Shown here piece after piece: positions 49,674-61,240 of a DNA stretch of 64,000 bases. A program made the position numbers and the translations under genes. Each line of letters begins with the position of its first letter. Within the stretch, counting starts at the first letter, position 1. Origin of the DNA: Bretschneidera sinensis (Eukaryota; Streptophyta; Magnoliopsida; Brassicales; Akaniaceae); contig CM043705.1 in NCBI GenBank assembly GCA_023935145.1, positions 58,781,584 to 58,845,583 of the forward strand, written 5' to 3'. The notes beneath the pieces are model-generated. The model had not been told where the DNA came from. It ran no database searches and saw only the letters and a program-made list of their open reading frames with translations.

Positions 49674-49681
49674 CTAGTACT

Positions 49682-52600
49682 ATGACAGAAGAACAAAAGC
49701 TGTAGATGGATGAAAAGGCATTGACTGCGATCCAATTGCGTTTGTTTGATGGAATTTTATGTGAAGCTCTTACAGAGAAAACTGTTGCTGACTTATGGTA
49801 TAAGCTAAAGTCTCTTTATATGACGAAATCTATCACCAACAAGCTATTTTTGAAGCAGCAGTTGTATTTATTGCATATGGCAAAAAGTACATTAATATAT
49901 CTCATGTTGATGAATTTAATTCCATTATTACTGATTTGAGTTCAACGAAAATTAAATTAGATGGTGAGGATCAGACCCTGCTATTGTTGTGTTCTGTACC
50001 ACCTCATTTAAAAAATTTAGGAAAACATTTTTATTTGGTAGATATACAATTTCGTTAGAGGATATTAAAGTTTCTTTATTTTCTAAATAATTGCTTTAGA
50101 GACATATGACCGAAAATAATTATGAGGATCAAGAAACATTAGTTGCCAGAAATTTCGATCACAGTCCAAAAATAAGAGTGTGGCCTGTCATTATTGTAGA
50201 AAAAAAAAACATTCATTGAAACTTGAATAGGAAAATTCAAAAAGAAAACAATCAGAATCCAAGTCAAAGTTGAGGTTAGAATCAAAATCAAAATCAGAAA
50301 GTGAAACAACCTAAAGCTAATATAGGTCAAGAAGACTCTTATGGGTATGATCGTGTTTTTGTTGCCACTGGTAATAAGTCCTTTATGTCTTATTGAATTA
50401 TGAATTTAGCTCGTTTCTACCATATTTGCATAAATAAGGATTGGTTTTCAGAATATAAATCTTATGATGGAGTTGTTTTGCCGGGTGATGACACATCTAA
50501 AAAAATAACTGGTATAGAAACTGTCCATATCAAAATACCTGACGGTGTGATAAAGACTTTGATAGAGGTTAGGCATATTTTTGCCTTCAAGAAGAATTTG
50601 GTTTCTCTGAGTACTCTTGATGTCAAATGATACACATATTCATCTGAAAGTGGAGTTACAAAAGTCAGCAGAGGTGCTTTGGTTGTCATGAAAGCGAAGA
50701 TAACGTTGCCAAATTTGTATGTTTTAAAACGTATTATTGTTACTGGTTCAACTGCTGCTTCTACTATATCAGATTCCAAAGTAACAAAATTAGGGCATGT
50801 AAGATTGGGACACATGAGTGAAAAATGACTAGCTTTATTGAGCAAGAAAGGTTTGTTGTGTGGATAGAATATAGGAAAAATGGAGTTATGTGAGCATTGT
50901 GTATTTGACAAACAAAAGAAAGTTAGTTTTAGTATAGAGATTTACAGAACCAATGGTACTGTGGATTATATTCACTTTGATCTTTGGCGACCCTTGTGTG
51001 TTCCGTCTAATGGTGGTGCTTGATATATGCTTTTCTCATTGATGAATACTCAAGAAAAACTGGGGTATTTATGTTAAAGACCAAGGATGAGGTATTCAAG
51101 CATTTTAAGCAATGGAGAATCATGATTGAGAAGCAAATAGAGGAGCAAATTAAGAGGTTGATGACAAATAATAGTTTGCAAAATGAGTTTGATGACTACT
51201 GCTAAGAGTATTCACTAAACGGTTAAAACCGATTAACCGACCATTTCGAACCGATTTGATTAAAATAGTTTGGTTAATTGATTAAATTGATATAAATTAG
51301 GTTAACCAAATAAGATATATCGGTAAATCGATCGGTTGATGGTTAAACTTTTTTAACCGTTTCGACTGTTTAACCGATTAGGAAATTAATTAATCTTAAT
51401 ATTGATAATATGTTAAATATAGATATAATAGATATAAAATATAATAAACTAAAAAATGTTAAGTATAAATTATATATATAATATATAATAAATTAAAAAA
51501 ACTTAATTGTATAAACAGTATCGGTTAACCAATTAACTGATCGAAATCTAACGTTGAAATATTTAGGTTAATTCGGTCGAAATGATTAAAAAATGATCGA
51601 TAAAAGTTGGTTAAAATTTTTAACCAACCAAACTGACTATTTCCACTGTTTGCACACTCCTAACTACTGTAGAGATGAAGGTAGGTACACTGCAACAAAA
51701 TGGGGTTGCCAAGTTTATGGACAAAACTTTTCTAGAGAGGGCTCACTACATGCTCTCAAATGCTGGTTTGTTAAAGGAGTTTTGGGCTGAGGCTGCGTCT
51801 CTTACGTATTATTTGATAAATCGATCTCCTACTTCAACTATAGAGTTCAAAATCCCACATGAGGTATGGTCTGGTAACCCTCTTAGTTACTCTATAATAA
51901 AGGTTTTTGGATGTTTTTCATGACACATGTTAATGATGGAAAATTAGAGCCTAGGATGTTTTTTTCTTGGATATGTTGATGGGTGAAAAGATATAGATTA
52001 AGGTGTCTTGATTCTAAGTCACTTAAATTTCTTATTAGTAGAGATGTTATTTTTAATGAATCTGCTATGAAGAAAGAAAAGTATGTTACTTGTGATTCTG
52101 ATCAGATTAAGAGTAACATATAGCAGGTGGAGTTGAAAAGTTCTTTTTCAAACCCTATGCAAAGCACTTCCACAGAACTTGTTTTTGAACAAAATGAGAA
52201 TTTGGGTAAGAAGCAAACTTAGGATGAATGTTACAACATTGCCAAACATAGATCGAGAATAGAGACTAGACCATCGTTGAGGAACAATAATGTTGTTTTG
52301 TTTAGTAGTATTGATGTAGTTGCCTATGTCCTGTTAGTTGCACAAGAAATTAGTGACGTAGGTGAACTTTCTACCCATACAAAAGCCATTACTTGTGTAG
52401 ATTCTTTAAAGTAACTAGTAACCATACATGAAGAGATGAAGTCTTTTACGAAGAATTAGACTTGGAAATTGGTAGAACCATTAGTGGGTAAACAAATAGT
52501 TTGTTGAAAATGGGTATTTAAAAAGAAAGAAGACATCCTAAGAATTGAGATTATAAGGTATAAAACACGTTTAGTTGCTAAAGGGATACAGTTAGGTAGT

Positions 52601-53895
52601 AGGAGTCAATTTCAATGATGTGTTCTCTCCTATTGTGATGCATAATTCCATTCTAGTTCTGCTTTCTTTGGTTGCTATGCATAATTTGGAATTAGAACAA
52701 CTTAATGTTTAAACCACATTTTTGCATTGTGAGCTTGAGGAGAAAATCTACATACATCAGTTTAAGGTTTTTGTTATTAGGGTAAGGAAGACCATGTTTA
52801 TTTGTCGAAGAAGTCTATATGGTTTGAAGCAGTCTCCTCGTTAGTGGTACAAGCAGTTTGATTCCTTCATAGTGAGCAATAGATATTCCAGAAGCAAGTA
52901 TGATAGTTGTGTGTATCTCATGAAGCTTGTTGATGGGTCATTTATTTATTTGTTTCTCTATTTGGATGATATGCTTGTAGCTTGTAAGAGTAAGTTTGAG
53001 ATTGCTAGCCCGAAAGCACAACTCAATAATGAATTTGAGATGAAAGATTTAGGTCAAGTTAAGAAGATCCTTGGTATAGAGTTAATAAGAGATACGAGTG
53101 CAGGTTTGTTATATCTGACACAAGAGAAGTAAATTGAGAAATTTTTGGAGCGTTTTGGCATGAAGAATGCAAAACCTGTTAGTAATTTTCTTATTGCTCA
53201 CTTTATACTTTCAACTGCTTTGTCTCTATAGATAGATGAAAACAAAGAGTACATGTCACGTGTTCCCTATTTTAGTGTTGTTAGGAGTCTTATGTATGCC
53301 ATGGTTTGTACTCCTCCAGATATTGCACAAGCTATCAGTGTGGTTAGTAGGTATATGAGTAATCCAGAGAAGAAAGATTAGAAAGTTGTTAAGTGGATTC
53401 TTCATAATCTTAGAGGTACTTCAAATATATGTTTGAAGTTTAGAGGCCATAAGAGCAATGTTGTTGGTTATGTTGATTCAGACTTTGCATGTGATCTTGA
53501 TAAAAGAAGATTTACTATAGGTTATGTGTTTGCTCTTGGAGGGTGTACTGGTAGTTAGAGAATTATTTTTCAACCAATTGTTCATCTATCAACTACAAAG
53601 GCAGAGCATATAGCTATAATAAAGGCAATCAAGGAAGTTGTTTTGTCGAGAGGGTTGTTTGGTGAATTGTGTTGAGTTTATGAAGTTACTATTATTCATT
53701 TTGATAATCAAAGAGTCATCCACTGGACTAAGGATTAGATGTTCTATGAGAGAATGAACCATATTGATATTCATTATCATTTTGTTTAAGACATAATTTA
53801 TAGCAGTGAGATTGTTGTGAAAAAATTGAGACAACAAATAATCTAAATGATATATTGACTAAACTATTTCCATTGTCAAGCATTGTTTTGACTTA
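49682..53895 (+). pseudogene. Copia B gag-pol remnant
   Basis: Gag: MTEEQKL, then a stop, then MDEKALTAIQLRLFDG and LYMTKSITNKLFLKQQLYLL (49682-49870). A poor zinc knuckle follows (ACHYCRKKKH, about 50175). Protease/pre-integrase: LPNLYVLKRIIV and KLGHVRLGHMSE (50700-50825). Integrase resumes after a MITE at 51671 (FLERAHYMLSNAGLLKEFWA, AEAASLTYYLINRSP). RT: SLYGLKQSPR, a stop, WYKQF, and the active-site YLDDM (52810-52975). RNase H: VGYVDSDFACDLDKRR and LSTTKAEHIAI (53470-53620). Several stops replace expected Q or W codons. It is of the Tnt1-like copia lineage and inactive. Confidence 0.8.
51203..51662. mobile_element. hAT MITE inserted in copia B integrase
   Basis: 460 bp with ends TAAGAGTATTCACTAAACGG and, reverse-complemented, TAGGAGTGTGCAAACAGTGG. 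It is flanked by actactgc (51195-51202) and actactgt (51663-51670), an 8-bp duplication with one mismatch. Subterminal GGTTAACC/TTAACCG motifs abound. Removing it with one copy of the 8-mer restores the integrase frame across FDDYC and RDEG, which proves it is an insertion. Confidence 0.85.
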
Positions 53896-53986
53896 ATTGA
53901 TGTTACTTACATTATTTGAATTATGTTTGTTTGGAGATTTTATAAAGAAAGTGAACAATATTTTGTTATTTATAAGAACTCTAGTC

Positions 53987-54270
53987 AAGGTGGACATTTA
54001 TTAAATATGACTTGTATTCTTAGATTTTTCGGTCCAATCGATGACACATGGAAATAACAAAAAGAAAAGAACAATTGCAGCCCATTATTTTCTTTAATGG
54101 CCACATCATCAAATCCCATTTTGCTTTGTGGGTCTTGTGTCCATTGTGATGCACAAAAGGTTTTGATTTACAAAGTCAAGAATGAGTGGCAACCAGTAGA
54201 GTTCTAGGATGGCTCGTAAACCGAAAATTAGACGAGTATTTCTTTTCTTTGGGCGGTAGTTATAGGAAAA
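53987..54270 (+). repeat. Purine tract and 3' LTR of copia B
   Basis: AAGGTGGACATT precedes an LTR start like that at 45534. Similarity to the left LTR holds for about 85 bp (through gaaataacaaaaagaaa) and is then lost, so the right border is uncertain. Confidence 0.5.
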
Positions 54271-54478
54271 ATTCAGACTTTTTTATTTTATTTTATCGTG
54301 AAGTTAAATATTATATTGATGATTTTAAATTTATATATTATTTTTTTAATAATGTAATATTTAATTTTATTATAAATTTAATTTAATTTTACTTTTTAAA
54401 TAAAAAGAATAATTATTTATAAGAGTTTTATTTTTCTTTAGTTCGTGATGCAAATAAAAAAGAGCAAATTTTTTTTCT

Positions 54479-55524
54479 AAAGATGAGCACGGATTGTGTC
54501 GGGTTAGCTTAAAAATTTAAATTATATATATTACATAATAAAAAAATATTTTATTAAATTCAAAACTAAATTCATACATATTACAAGTAAAATCTGTGTG
54601 TCTTATAAACTTTATATAAGTTAATGTCTAATATTTTTGTTAACATTTTAAATAGCTTAAAGTAGTAGAATATATAAATCCGGTGCTGCATAAACAATAA
54701 AAATCACGAAAATACTTGTGTGTTTTTGTAATAATTGAAATGGCACAATTTCTTTACAGCTTCAAACTTGGTACTCTTTTAAAACAAAAAAAACAAAAAT
54801 AGTAATTTTTAGTAAACTGAACATACACAGAAACTGAATGGTAACAAGCAGGGTCAAACAAAACCTGGAAAATTTTCACCGTTTCTATTGGTTCCTATCT
54901 TGATAGATAAGTGGTATAAACGTTTGGAATATTTTTTCAGCCACGAACTCTCATAATCCTTTAAAACAAAATTTACATAAGCCCTAGACATATTCAGTGA
55001 AAGCCAAAGCAACAAGACCCAACACAGCTAAGATACCATTCCACGGCTCAGCATCATAGTCACAAGGAAAAGTTAGATTTGAAAATTCCAATTTAATGGC
55101 AGACGCATTAAACTGATAAAAAAAAATATAAGTAAGAAAGGGAAATACCTTGATTTGCCGAAGCAGGGAGCTCAACCGCAATGAGGAAGAAGAAGCTAGA
55201 AAGGACTAAACCCTAAAGGGATAGTGAATAACTGAATGAGAGATAGCTTAGGGTTATAATTTCTTCTTTTTTTTCATTACAATATGTCCATTATAATATT
55301 GTCAAATTACATCAGTTAGAATGAACAATTTAAAATTATATATTTTACAATTATATTATACTTATTTACGCATTATTTTATATTCAATAAAAAATAAAAT
55401 ATACAATTATATATTTGATCGAGTTATCGATTTGGGTCGAGTTGAAAATTTTGAATTCATGACCCAACCTATTATATCAGTTTGAGTTGGGTCCGCTGAT
55501 CAACCAGGTTTCATACTCACCTTT
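54479..55524. mobile_element. Non-autonomous hAT-like element carrying a host gene piece (Pack-type element 2)
   Basis: The ends AAAGATGAGCACGGATTGTG and, reverse-complemented, AAAGGTGAGTATGAAACCTG are imperfect inverted repeats. 54515-54592 matches 416-490 and 55321-55520 matches about 1497-1755 of the element at 238-1757, so the two are siblings. The interior (54593-55320) is unrelated to the other element and holds an intron-bearing gene fragment. The flanks are T-rich and do not allow a target duplication to be read. Confidence 0.6.
54984..55215 (-). pseudogene. Captured host gene fragment, two exons, unidentified
   Basis: On the minus strand MRLSSLLRQIK meets a donor (AAG|gtattt), then about 35 bp of T-rich sequence ends in tatcag, and the frame continues FNASAIKLEFSNLTF ... 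WNGILAVLGLVALAFTEYV and stops at 54984. The apparent intron would be very short (about 40 bp), and the frame is also open through it. The C-terminus has one hydrophobic segment, as in small organellar membrane subunits. The sequence upstream (aaaccctaaaggg, about 55208) looks like a plant 5' leader. I cannot name the parent gene. Confidence 0.45.
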
Positions 55525-55739
55525 ATTTTTTTTAATTCATTTTGTGATTATTGAAACTTGGACGTATTGATTATTAAATAATTTTTATCATTGTTCGAGA
55601 AAGTAAAAATTTTATCTTTGAACCATATAAATCTTTGTATATGTTTATTATTCTTAACAATTTATATATTTCAATACATAAGAGAACATAATGAAAATCT
55701 AAATGACATAAAAATGAACTAGGTAAAGTATGCCGAGAG

Positions 55740-57479
55740 ATATGTCCTCAACAATGGTGCCAAACTTGAAACTTGAAACCACGGTGACTGAGAAGTGCTA
55801 CTTTCAGATTTTCTAGTGGTCAAACATAATGGTAAAACCCATCTCTCATTTCACCCAAATCATTAAGCTTCTCAATTGTCAGGTCTTGGAAAACACAAAA
55901 AATGGGCAAAAAAATGACAACATAATTTAAACCATTAGCTATTTTACTGATGGAAAGAAGGTTGAAACTGAATGTAAACACATAAAATATTATCTAATGT
56001 AATTATGGATGAAAGAATCGATCTCTCGATGTGACTTATAGAAGTGCTAGTGCCATTGGGTAGACATCACACTTTCTCAACGACATCATAAAGTAACGAA
56101 GAGTGAGAGACAAAATAATCAGAGGCACTTGAATCAACAAACCAAGAATTTTGTAAATAATGCAGTATATAATAACAAAATTTTCTACCTGCAAAATTGG
56201 TTATAGAAAGCTTCTCGTCGATGGTTAAAATAGATAAAAATTGCTAATATTAGCGAGAAGTCAATTGCTGTAATGGAGCAATGGCTTTCAAGGTAGATGG
56301 TACATTTGATGATGAGTCATCAAGCACAATCCTAGATGTAACACTTGCAACTTTAGATGGCTTATTCCCTTGTGTGACTTGGGATGCGATAAAGGCCACC
56401 AAATTATTTCAAAGCATCTGCTGCGCTCATCTTCAGATCCGCCAAAATGATCACATATGACATAAGACTTCTGTCTGTCACGACCAGTTCGTGAATCTTG
56501 GGCTATCGGTCACATGATGCCATTAACCTACTGCAATATTAGGAGCCTGGAGGCTCTTCTGGCTTTCTTCTTGTTGTACCAAGGCAGACTTTATTCATGT
56601 TTGGCATTGGTTACATCATTAGCACTGGTTTATTTCAAAAGAGTCATTAAGTTAATGTGTGATTTTACCTCTAAAATTCACCCACTCAAAATAATTTTGG
56701 TAAAAAACAAACAAAAGGTAAGAACACCAATAATTAATGTAGTTCGTAAACTTCTTAAGCAAAACCCCATCTCTAGTTACAATGTATATGGAATTATAAG
56801 TGTGTCTCAAATCGAAGATATTTTTCTAATACTATTAGGAAAGGAACAACGCATCATACTAGACTACTACTATTTGTACAATCAACAATTTAATAGTAAA
56901 TTACTACTATTCCTACTATAACAAGCAACTATAAAATAAGAAACAACTTTTTTCAAACCAATTAAAAGTCTTCTTTTTGAAAAATTGAACCAAAATCCTA
57001 ACGGTTAAAACTCACAAGGAATTGATGAGCCTTGTTTTGACTGAAAACCATCCTGAAAATCTTTAGCAACACCACAAGTACAAGTTGGTATCTTAGTATA
57101 AGAAGCTAAAAAGGCAGTGTAATAAGGACAAACAGAGTGTTCTTCTGCCGGGAAATAGCAATAGATCTCTTTAACTCATTCTACGAACATCACCTTGCAA
57201 GAACTTATCTTCAAGACCTAACCACACTTCACGGGCAAATTTAACATGTTTGCAATATCTGTGATCACAATGTTTAGCAACTAAAAAATCAACGTGTTGC
57301 TGCAACGTTCCCATTGCATCCAAAACTCCCATCCCATCAACAAAGCACAATTTGTTTTTGCAAGTTGATCATTAGTTTCTTTTGTAGCTAATTGATCAGT
57401 GGTAAACATAGCTTTTCAAAGAAAGGAAGCACCTAGAGCAAAAGGGCACAAAGCAATTGGTGTAGAGAAAAAGTATCAA
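55740..57479 (-). pseudogene. Copia A gag and protease remnant
   Basis: On the minus strand: FVDGMGVLDAMGTLQQHVDF, FAREVWLGLEDKFLQGDV and ASYTKIPTCTCGVAKDF of gag (57350-57020); a zinc-knuckle-like CDHFGGSEDERSRCFEII (about 56460-56400); LTSREYQQFL (about 56250); and FVDSSASDYFVSHSSLLYD (about 56140), where the protease active site DSGA reads DSSA. About 56640-57010 is a foreign repeat related to 41430-42010. Stops and frameshifts are numerous. Confidence 0.7.
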
Positions 57480-57492
57480 CGCTTTGATACCA
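57480..57492 (-). other. Primer binding site of copia A
   Basis: The minus strand reads TGGTATCAAAGCG, the standard plant copia site complementary to the 3' end of initiator methionine tRNA, five bases after the LTR. Confidence 0.8.
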
Positions 57493-57497
57493 TAAAT

Positions 57498-57677
57498 TGT
57501 GGAAAACTTGATTATTTTTTGTTTCATTTACACAATATATAGAGTTACAATTATCATCCCAAGATTAAAGGGATTGGAACAAACAGAAGTAGAATTAAAA
57601 GATAAAGATAAAGTTAATCCTAAGTATACAAGATAAGGCTAAACATAACAAGAGAAAAGATAATGTATATCGTAACA
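57498..57677 (-). repeat. LTR of copia A (5' LTR)
   Basis: It matches 42589-42764 and is followed on the minus strand by the primer binding site. It ends about 70 bp downstream of the stop codon of the TNL gene, so it probably lies in that gene's 3' UTR or next to its polyadenylation site. Confidence 0.75.
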
Positions 57678-57746
57678 TATAGGAAACAAATTATTTTTAC
57701 CCCTAATTCCACTAAAACTAGTTGCAATTACCTCATCAAGTTGAAA

Positions 57747-60568
57747 CTATGCATGATGACTCTCGTCAAGTTCTGAACTCTTTACCATTGATCTCTTGCG
57801 TTTATTTTCAACTTCAGAATTAGATTCCCTGACGTGATCATCTTCCTCAAAAGAGCTGAAAAACTTGGCCAGTTTCTCCGACACTGTTTGTTGGTTTTCA
57901 TCCAATGACTTCTCATCACCATCATAATCATCTTCATCTTCAAAAACAAGATGAATACCACATTTCTTCAGCTCAACCCCCTTAACAAAAGGCGGATTTC
58001 GCCTTGTCAGCTTTATCTTATAACCATCTTTCAACATAGAAACCAACGGATGAAATTGATGATATCGGCACAAGTGAACTTGATCTTCATACGTCCTTGG
58101 TACTCCAAGTAAATCCAATGTGTGGTTATATATTGGTTCATCAAGTTTGAGGATCTTTGCTTCAATGTCCACCACTGAAGGGATTTGGTATCTCAGATCA
58201 TCTGGTATCTCATGGTTAAGAGAGACAACAACACCTATAAGTACATATCTGATCTCTCGGTTTTTGCAGCTTGGAATGCTAACTACATCTCCAGAAAACC
58301 AATCTGGAATTTTGCTTCCAGGCATACTTAAATTCCACAGCTTCTTCAGATAAACCTGCAATTAAAACTTTAGTTTAGAACTTTAACATGGCAGCATAAG
58401 ACAGAATGAGAAAGAGGAAAAGAGAAGGAAAACCTTGGAAAGTCTTCTCTTCACTGCTGAAGAGCATCCATTGCAGCCACTCATGTACAACCATTTCAAG
58501 GACTTCAAGCATTCAAGGCCTGGAATGTCAATCACTTTCTCACAGTTCGTAAGGTTCAGATGATCTAAGCATTCCAAGTTCGAGAGGTCAGATATATTCT
58601 CCAGTGAAATACAGTTTGCAGCATTCAGCAGTTGCAAACTTGATGGAAGTGGAGGGAGGGACTTCAGCTCTTGGCAGTCATACAAGAGAAGCTTTTTGAG
58701 AACTGAGAGGCCTCTCAAGCTAGATGGGAGGCAGTAAAAATAATTGTTGCCCAGATTCAAGTTCTCTAATGATGACAACTTCTCGAAATCATCAGGAATT
58801 TTACCAGAAATTCTCCAACTACGAGCATCCATTTCTTCTAGCGAGGTGAGATTTGAGAAAGATTTTGGGAGCTCAACAAACTTCAGTTTCTCATCTGTAC
58901 TGAGGGCAGAAGTACCGGCAGGGCCACCATTTTCAGGCATTCTAAATAGCGGCTTCTTTAACATTTTCAATACCATTAAGCTTGAGAGCATCCCAAAACT
59001 TTCTGGTAATTCTGTTACAGCAGTTTCCTCCATCCTTAACTGGTGCAAGGACTTCAATCTCCCTATTGAAACAGGAAGTTTATGGAGCTGTTTACATTGA
59101 TTCAATCTTAATATGACAAGATTTTCCAACATCCCAATGGATTCTGGCAACTCAGTAACATTAGAAAGAGATAAGGTCAAAGTAGTAAGAGCCACCATGC
59201 TTCCAATCGATTCTGGTAAAGATATAAGAGATCTACAACTCCTCATCTCAAGCTTCTGAATCGATTTCAGGGCACCAATCTGAGTAGGCAATTCAGTTAT
59301 GGGTGTTCCATCTAATTGAAGTTTAACAACAGAAGCTAACCCTACAATTGAATCAGGTAATTTATACAGAAATTGACAGTCTCCAACTGTCAAGTCTTTC
59401 AAATATGATAATGAGCCAATAGACGCAGGGAGTTCTTTAATTGCACTACCATTAACAAAGAAATTTGTTAACAAATTGAGATTGCCAACAGTATCAGGAA
59501 TTGCATTGAGTGATCTGCACCACATTAAGCTTAGTTTCTCAAGGTTAGTTAAAGATCCAACAGAATCAGGCAGTTCTTCCAGTGCAGATCCAGCAAGAGA
59601 GAGTTCTTTCAGAGAATCCAACTTTCCTAAGCACTTGGGTAGCTGTTTTATAAATTCGCAATCATTTAGACTAAGCTTTTCAAGTTTTGTGAGGTGCAAA
59701 ATAGATTCAGGTAGCTTTTCTATGGCAGTCTTATCAAGCAGAAGTTCTTTTAAAGATCTCATGTTGCCTACATCCTCTGGTAGTTCTTTCAGCTTAGAGC
59801 AACCAGAAAGGATAAGGTTCTCAAGATGTTTCAGCCCAGAAACATCACTTGGAAATTCAGTAAGGTTTAAACACCCTCTCAGGTTCAAGTGAAGTAATGT
59901 CCTCACACTCCCAACTGATTTGTGAATCTTAACCAGACGACAACAACCCTGAAGGACAAGCTTTTCCAAGGTTCCATACCCAGATAAATCAGGAATTGCC
60001 GATAGATTATAGCAACCATGGAGATTCATAACCATTAAGTTTTGTGAAACCTGAAAAACAAGAAGCTTTCCTTCTGTGATAAAAGAAGCAAACATAGAAA
60101 ATTGTCATTGCAGAAATAAGTAGAGCATACCTTGTTGCTACGCGAACCCCAAACTCGTTCTATTTTACTCTCTGAGAGATCAAGAACAGCAAGTTGCCTA
60201 GGATAAAAGTCAGAAGGAAGAGATTTTAAACAACATCCTTTCCATTGTAGCCACTTCAATTCAGCCAGGAGAAATTTAAACTTTCCTTCCAATTTCACAT
60301 GATTGATTTGAAGCAGTCTTAGACTAACCATTGATTTAAACGATTCAGTGTGAAGTGTAGCATCACTCACTTCCTCCACTTCATGTCTAAGAAATTTCTT
60401 ATATATCTCCTTTAAGTATCTAATTGCAGAGTCTATCAAACAAAAAAAGTATATAACTGCAGAGACGAGACTGGGTCTTCTTTTAAGGTTATTCCAAGCA
60501 ATTATGTTAGCTCTAGGTTCCTCCTTCCTCTTGTAGTCGAGGACTATCCCTTGGTTACATTTTGTTCC
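57747..60568 (-). CDS. TIR-NBS-LRR disease resistance gene, 3' part (LRR and C-JID); 5' exons not in window
   Basis: Exons (minus) 60568-60131, 60050-58434 and 58355-57747 join in phase: 887 residues to the stop, entered from an upstream exon at acceptor aataacag. It opens GTKCNQGIVLDY, the NB-ARC/LRR linker of TNLs, then about 17 leucine-rich repeats of 23-24 residues (LKHLENLILSGCSKLKELPE type), then KRRLSK and a C-terminal jelly-roll/Ig-like (C-JID) domain with NLSMPGSKIPDWFSGDVVS, ending in an acidic, lysine-rich tail. In intact TNLs the LRR/C-JID part recognises pathogen effectors and an N-terminal TIR NADase signals. No TIR or P-loop lies between 60569 and 64000; a copia element fills that space. 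So the gene is either complete with a large copia-bearing intron or a truncated remnant. There are no stops or frameshifts, so loss, if real, is recent. The RPV1/N-like subclass is a recollection. Confidence 0.85.
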
Positions 60569-61240
60569 CTGTTATTCATGGAGCAGAAAAGAAAGTAAGT
60601 TTGAGAGCTAAATGGAGGCAAGTAAAAGAGAACAAATAAAATTATTTTCACTCCAGAAATTTTCTCAGGTGCTCCCCCTATCTGATTAAAACAACTATTG
60701 TTGCTATTTCTCATATTTGAAAATCAATCTCTCTCTCTCCCTCTCTCCCTCTCTCCCTCTCTCTTCCTTCCTTGAGGAAAATGTCCGTACACATACAAGA
60801 ATACACATGTACGCAGATATGCATGCAACTGATTCAAGAGAGAGGTTCCATAAACAATGAATAGAATTTTGTAATAAAAATGTGGCAGAAAGTGTTAGCA
60901 TACATTTCTCTTATCCATGGTAGATGGGATAAAGCTGAACAGGTCTTCTAGCTAACCTTTTCCTATCATCACATCCTCTACCAAGTACACATACCAACAA
61001 TCCTATGCTGAGCCTGACTACAATTTTAAAATATGTACATAAGCACTCCACATTGATGCAAGGAAATTAATAAAACACTACAGGGAAAGTGCATAAACAA
61101 GAAGTGCAGATCTTGAGTATCTGCTAGAGCAGCGCCTGATTTTCCTTAGACACCCATAGCTAAAATTAAAATGGATCTTGAGGAACAGATATATATAGGA
61201 TTTATATACGATGTTTGTATTGCGGTGGTGACTTGAGATC
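60569..61240. other. Presumed TNL intron sequence between LRR exon and copia C
   Basis: No exon is recognised here. There is a CT/CCCT simple repeat at about 60727-60772. A good acceptor lies at 60569-60571 for the exon starting 60568; the matching donor is not in view. Confidence 0.4.
60727..60772. repeat. CT/CCCTCT microsatellite
   Basis: An almost pure pyrimidine run of ctctct and ccctctct units on the plus strand. Confidence 0.85.

Larger units (their letters stand above)
45534..54270 (+). mobile_element. Ty1/copia element B (plus strand), with internal insertions
   Basis: LTR-like starts at 45534 (tgttaaatatagctagtatt) and 53999 (tattaaatatgacttgtatt) stay similar for about 85 bp; the second follows a purine-rich tract AAGGTGGACATT (53987-53998). 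Gag, protease, integrase, RT and RNase H remnants lie at 49682-53895 in sense. The pentamer attca lies just before the left LTR (45529-45533) and again at 54271-54275, a possible target duplication, though the right LTR would not end in CA. The left end abuts copia A integrase, so B appears inserted in A. It is inflated by solo LTRs, CACTA-type ends and a hAT MITE. Confidence 0.55.
42589..57677 (-). mobile_element. Ty1/copia element A (minus strand), probably split by nested insertions
   Basis: On the minus strand the order is LTR (57677-57498), primer site (57492-57480), gag, zinc knuckle and protease-like pieces (57479-55740), a large gap filled with other transposons (about 55530-45534), integrase, RT and RNase H (45525-42781), a purine tract and a second LTR of the same family (42764-42589). 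The order is that of one copia element about 5.5 kb long with roughly 10 kb inserted between protease and integrase core. The LTRs differ at perhaps 15% of sites by eye, so it is old. No matching 5-bp flanks were found, so treating both halves as one insertion is an inference. Confidence 0.5.

Noticed and set aside
58744..59892. Plus-strand frames of 118 and 138 codons opposite the LRR exon
   Set aside because: They are mirror images of leucine-rich repeat codons on the opposite strand, a common artefact of repetitive coding DNA.
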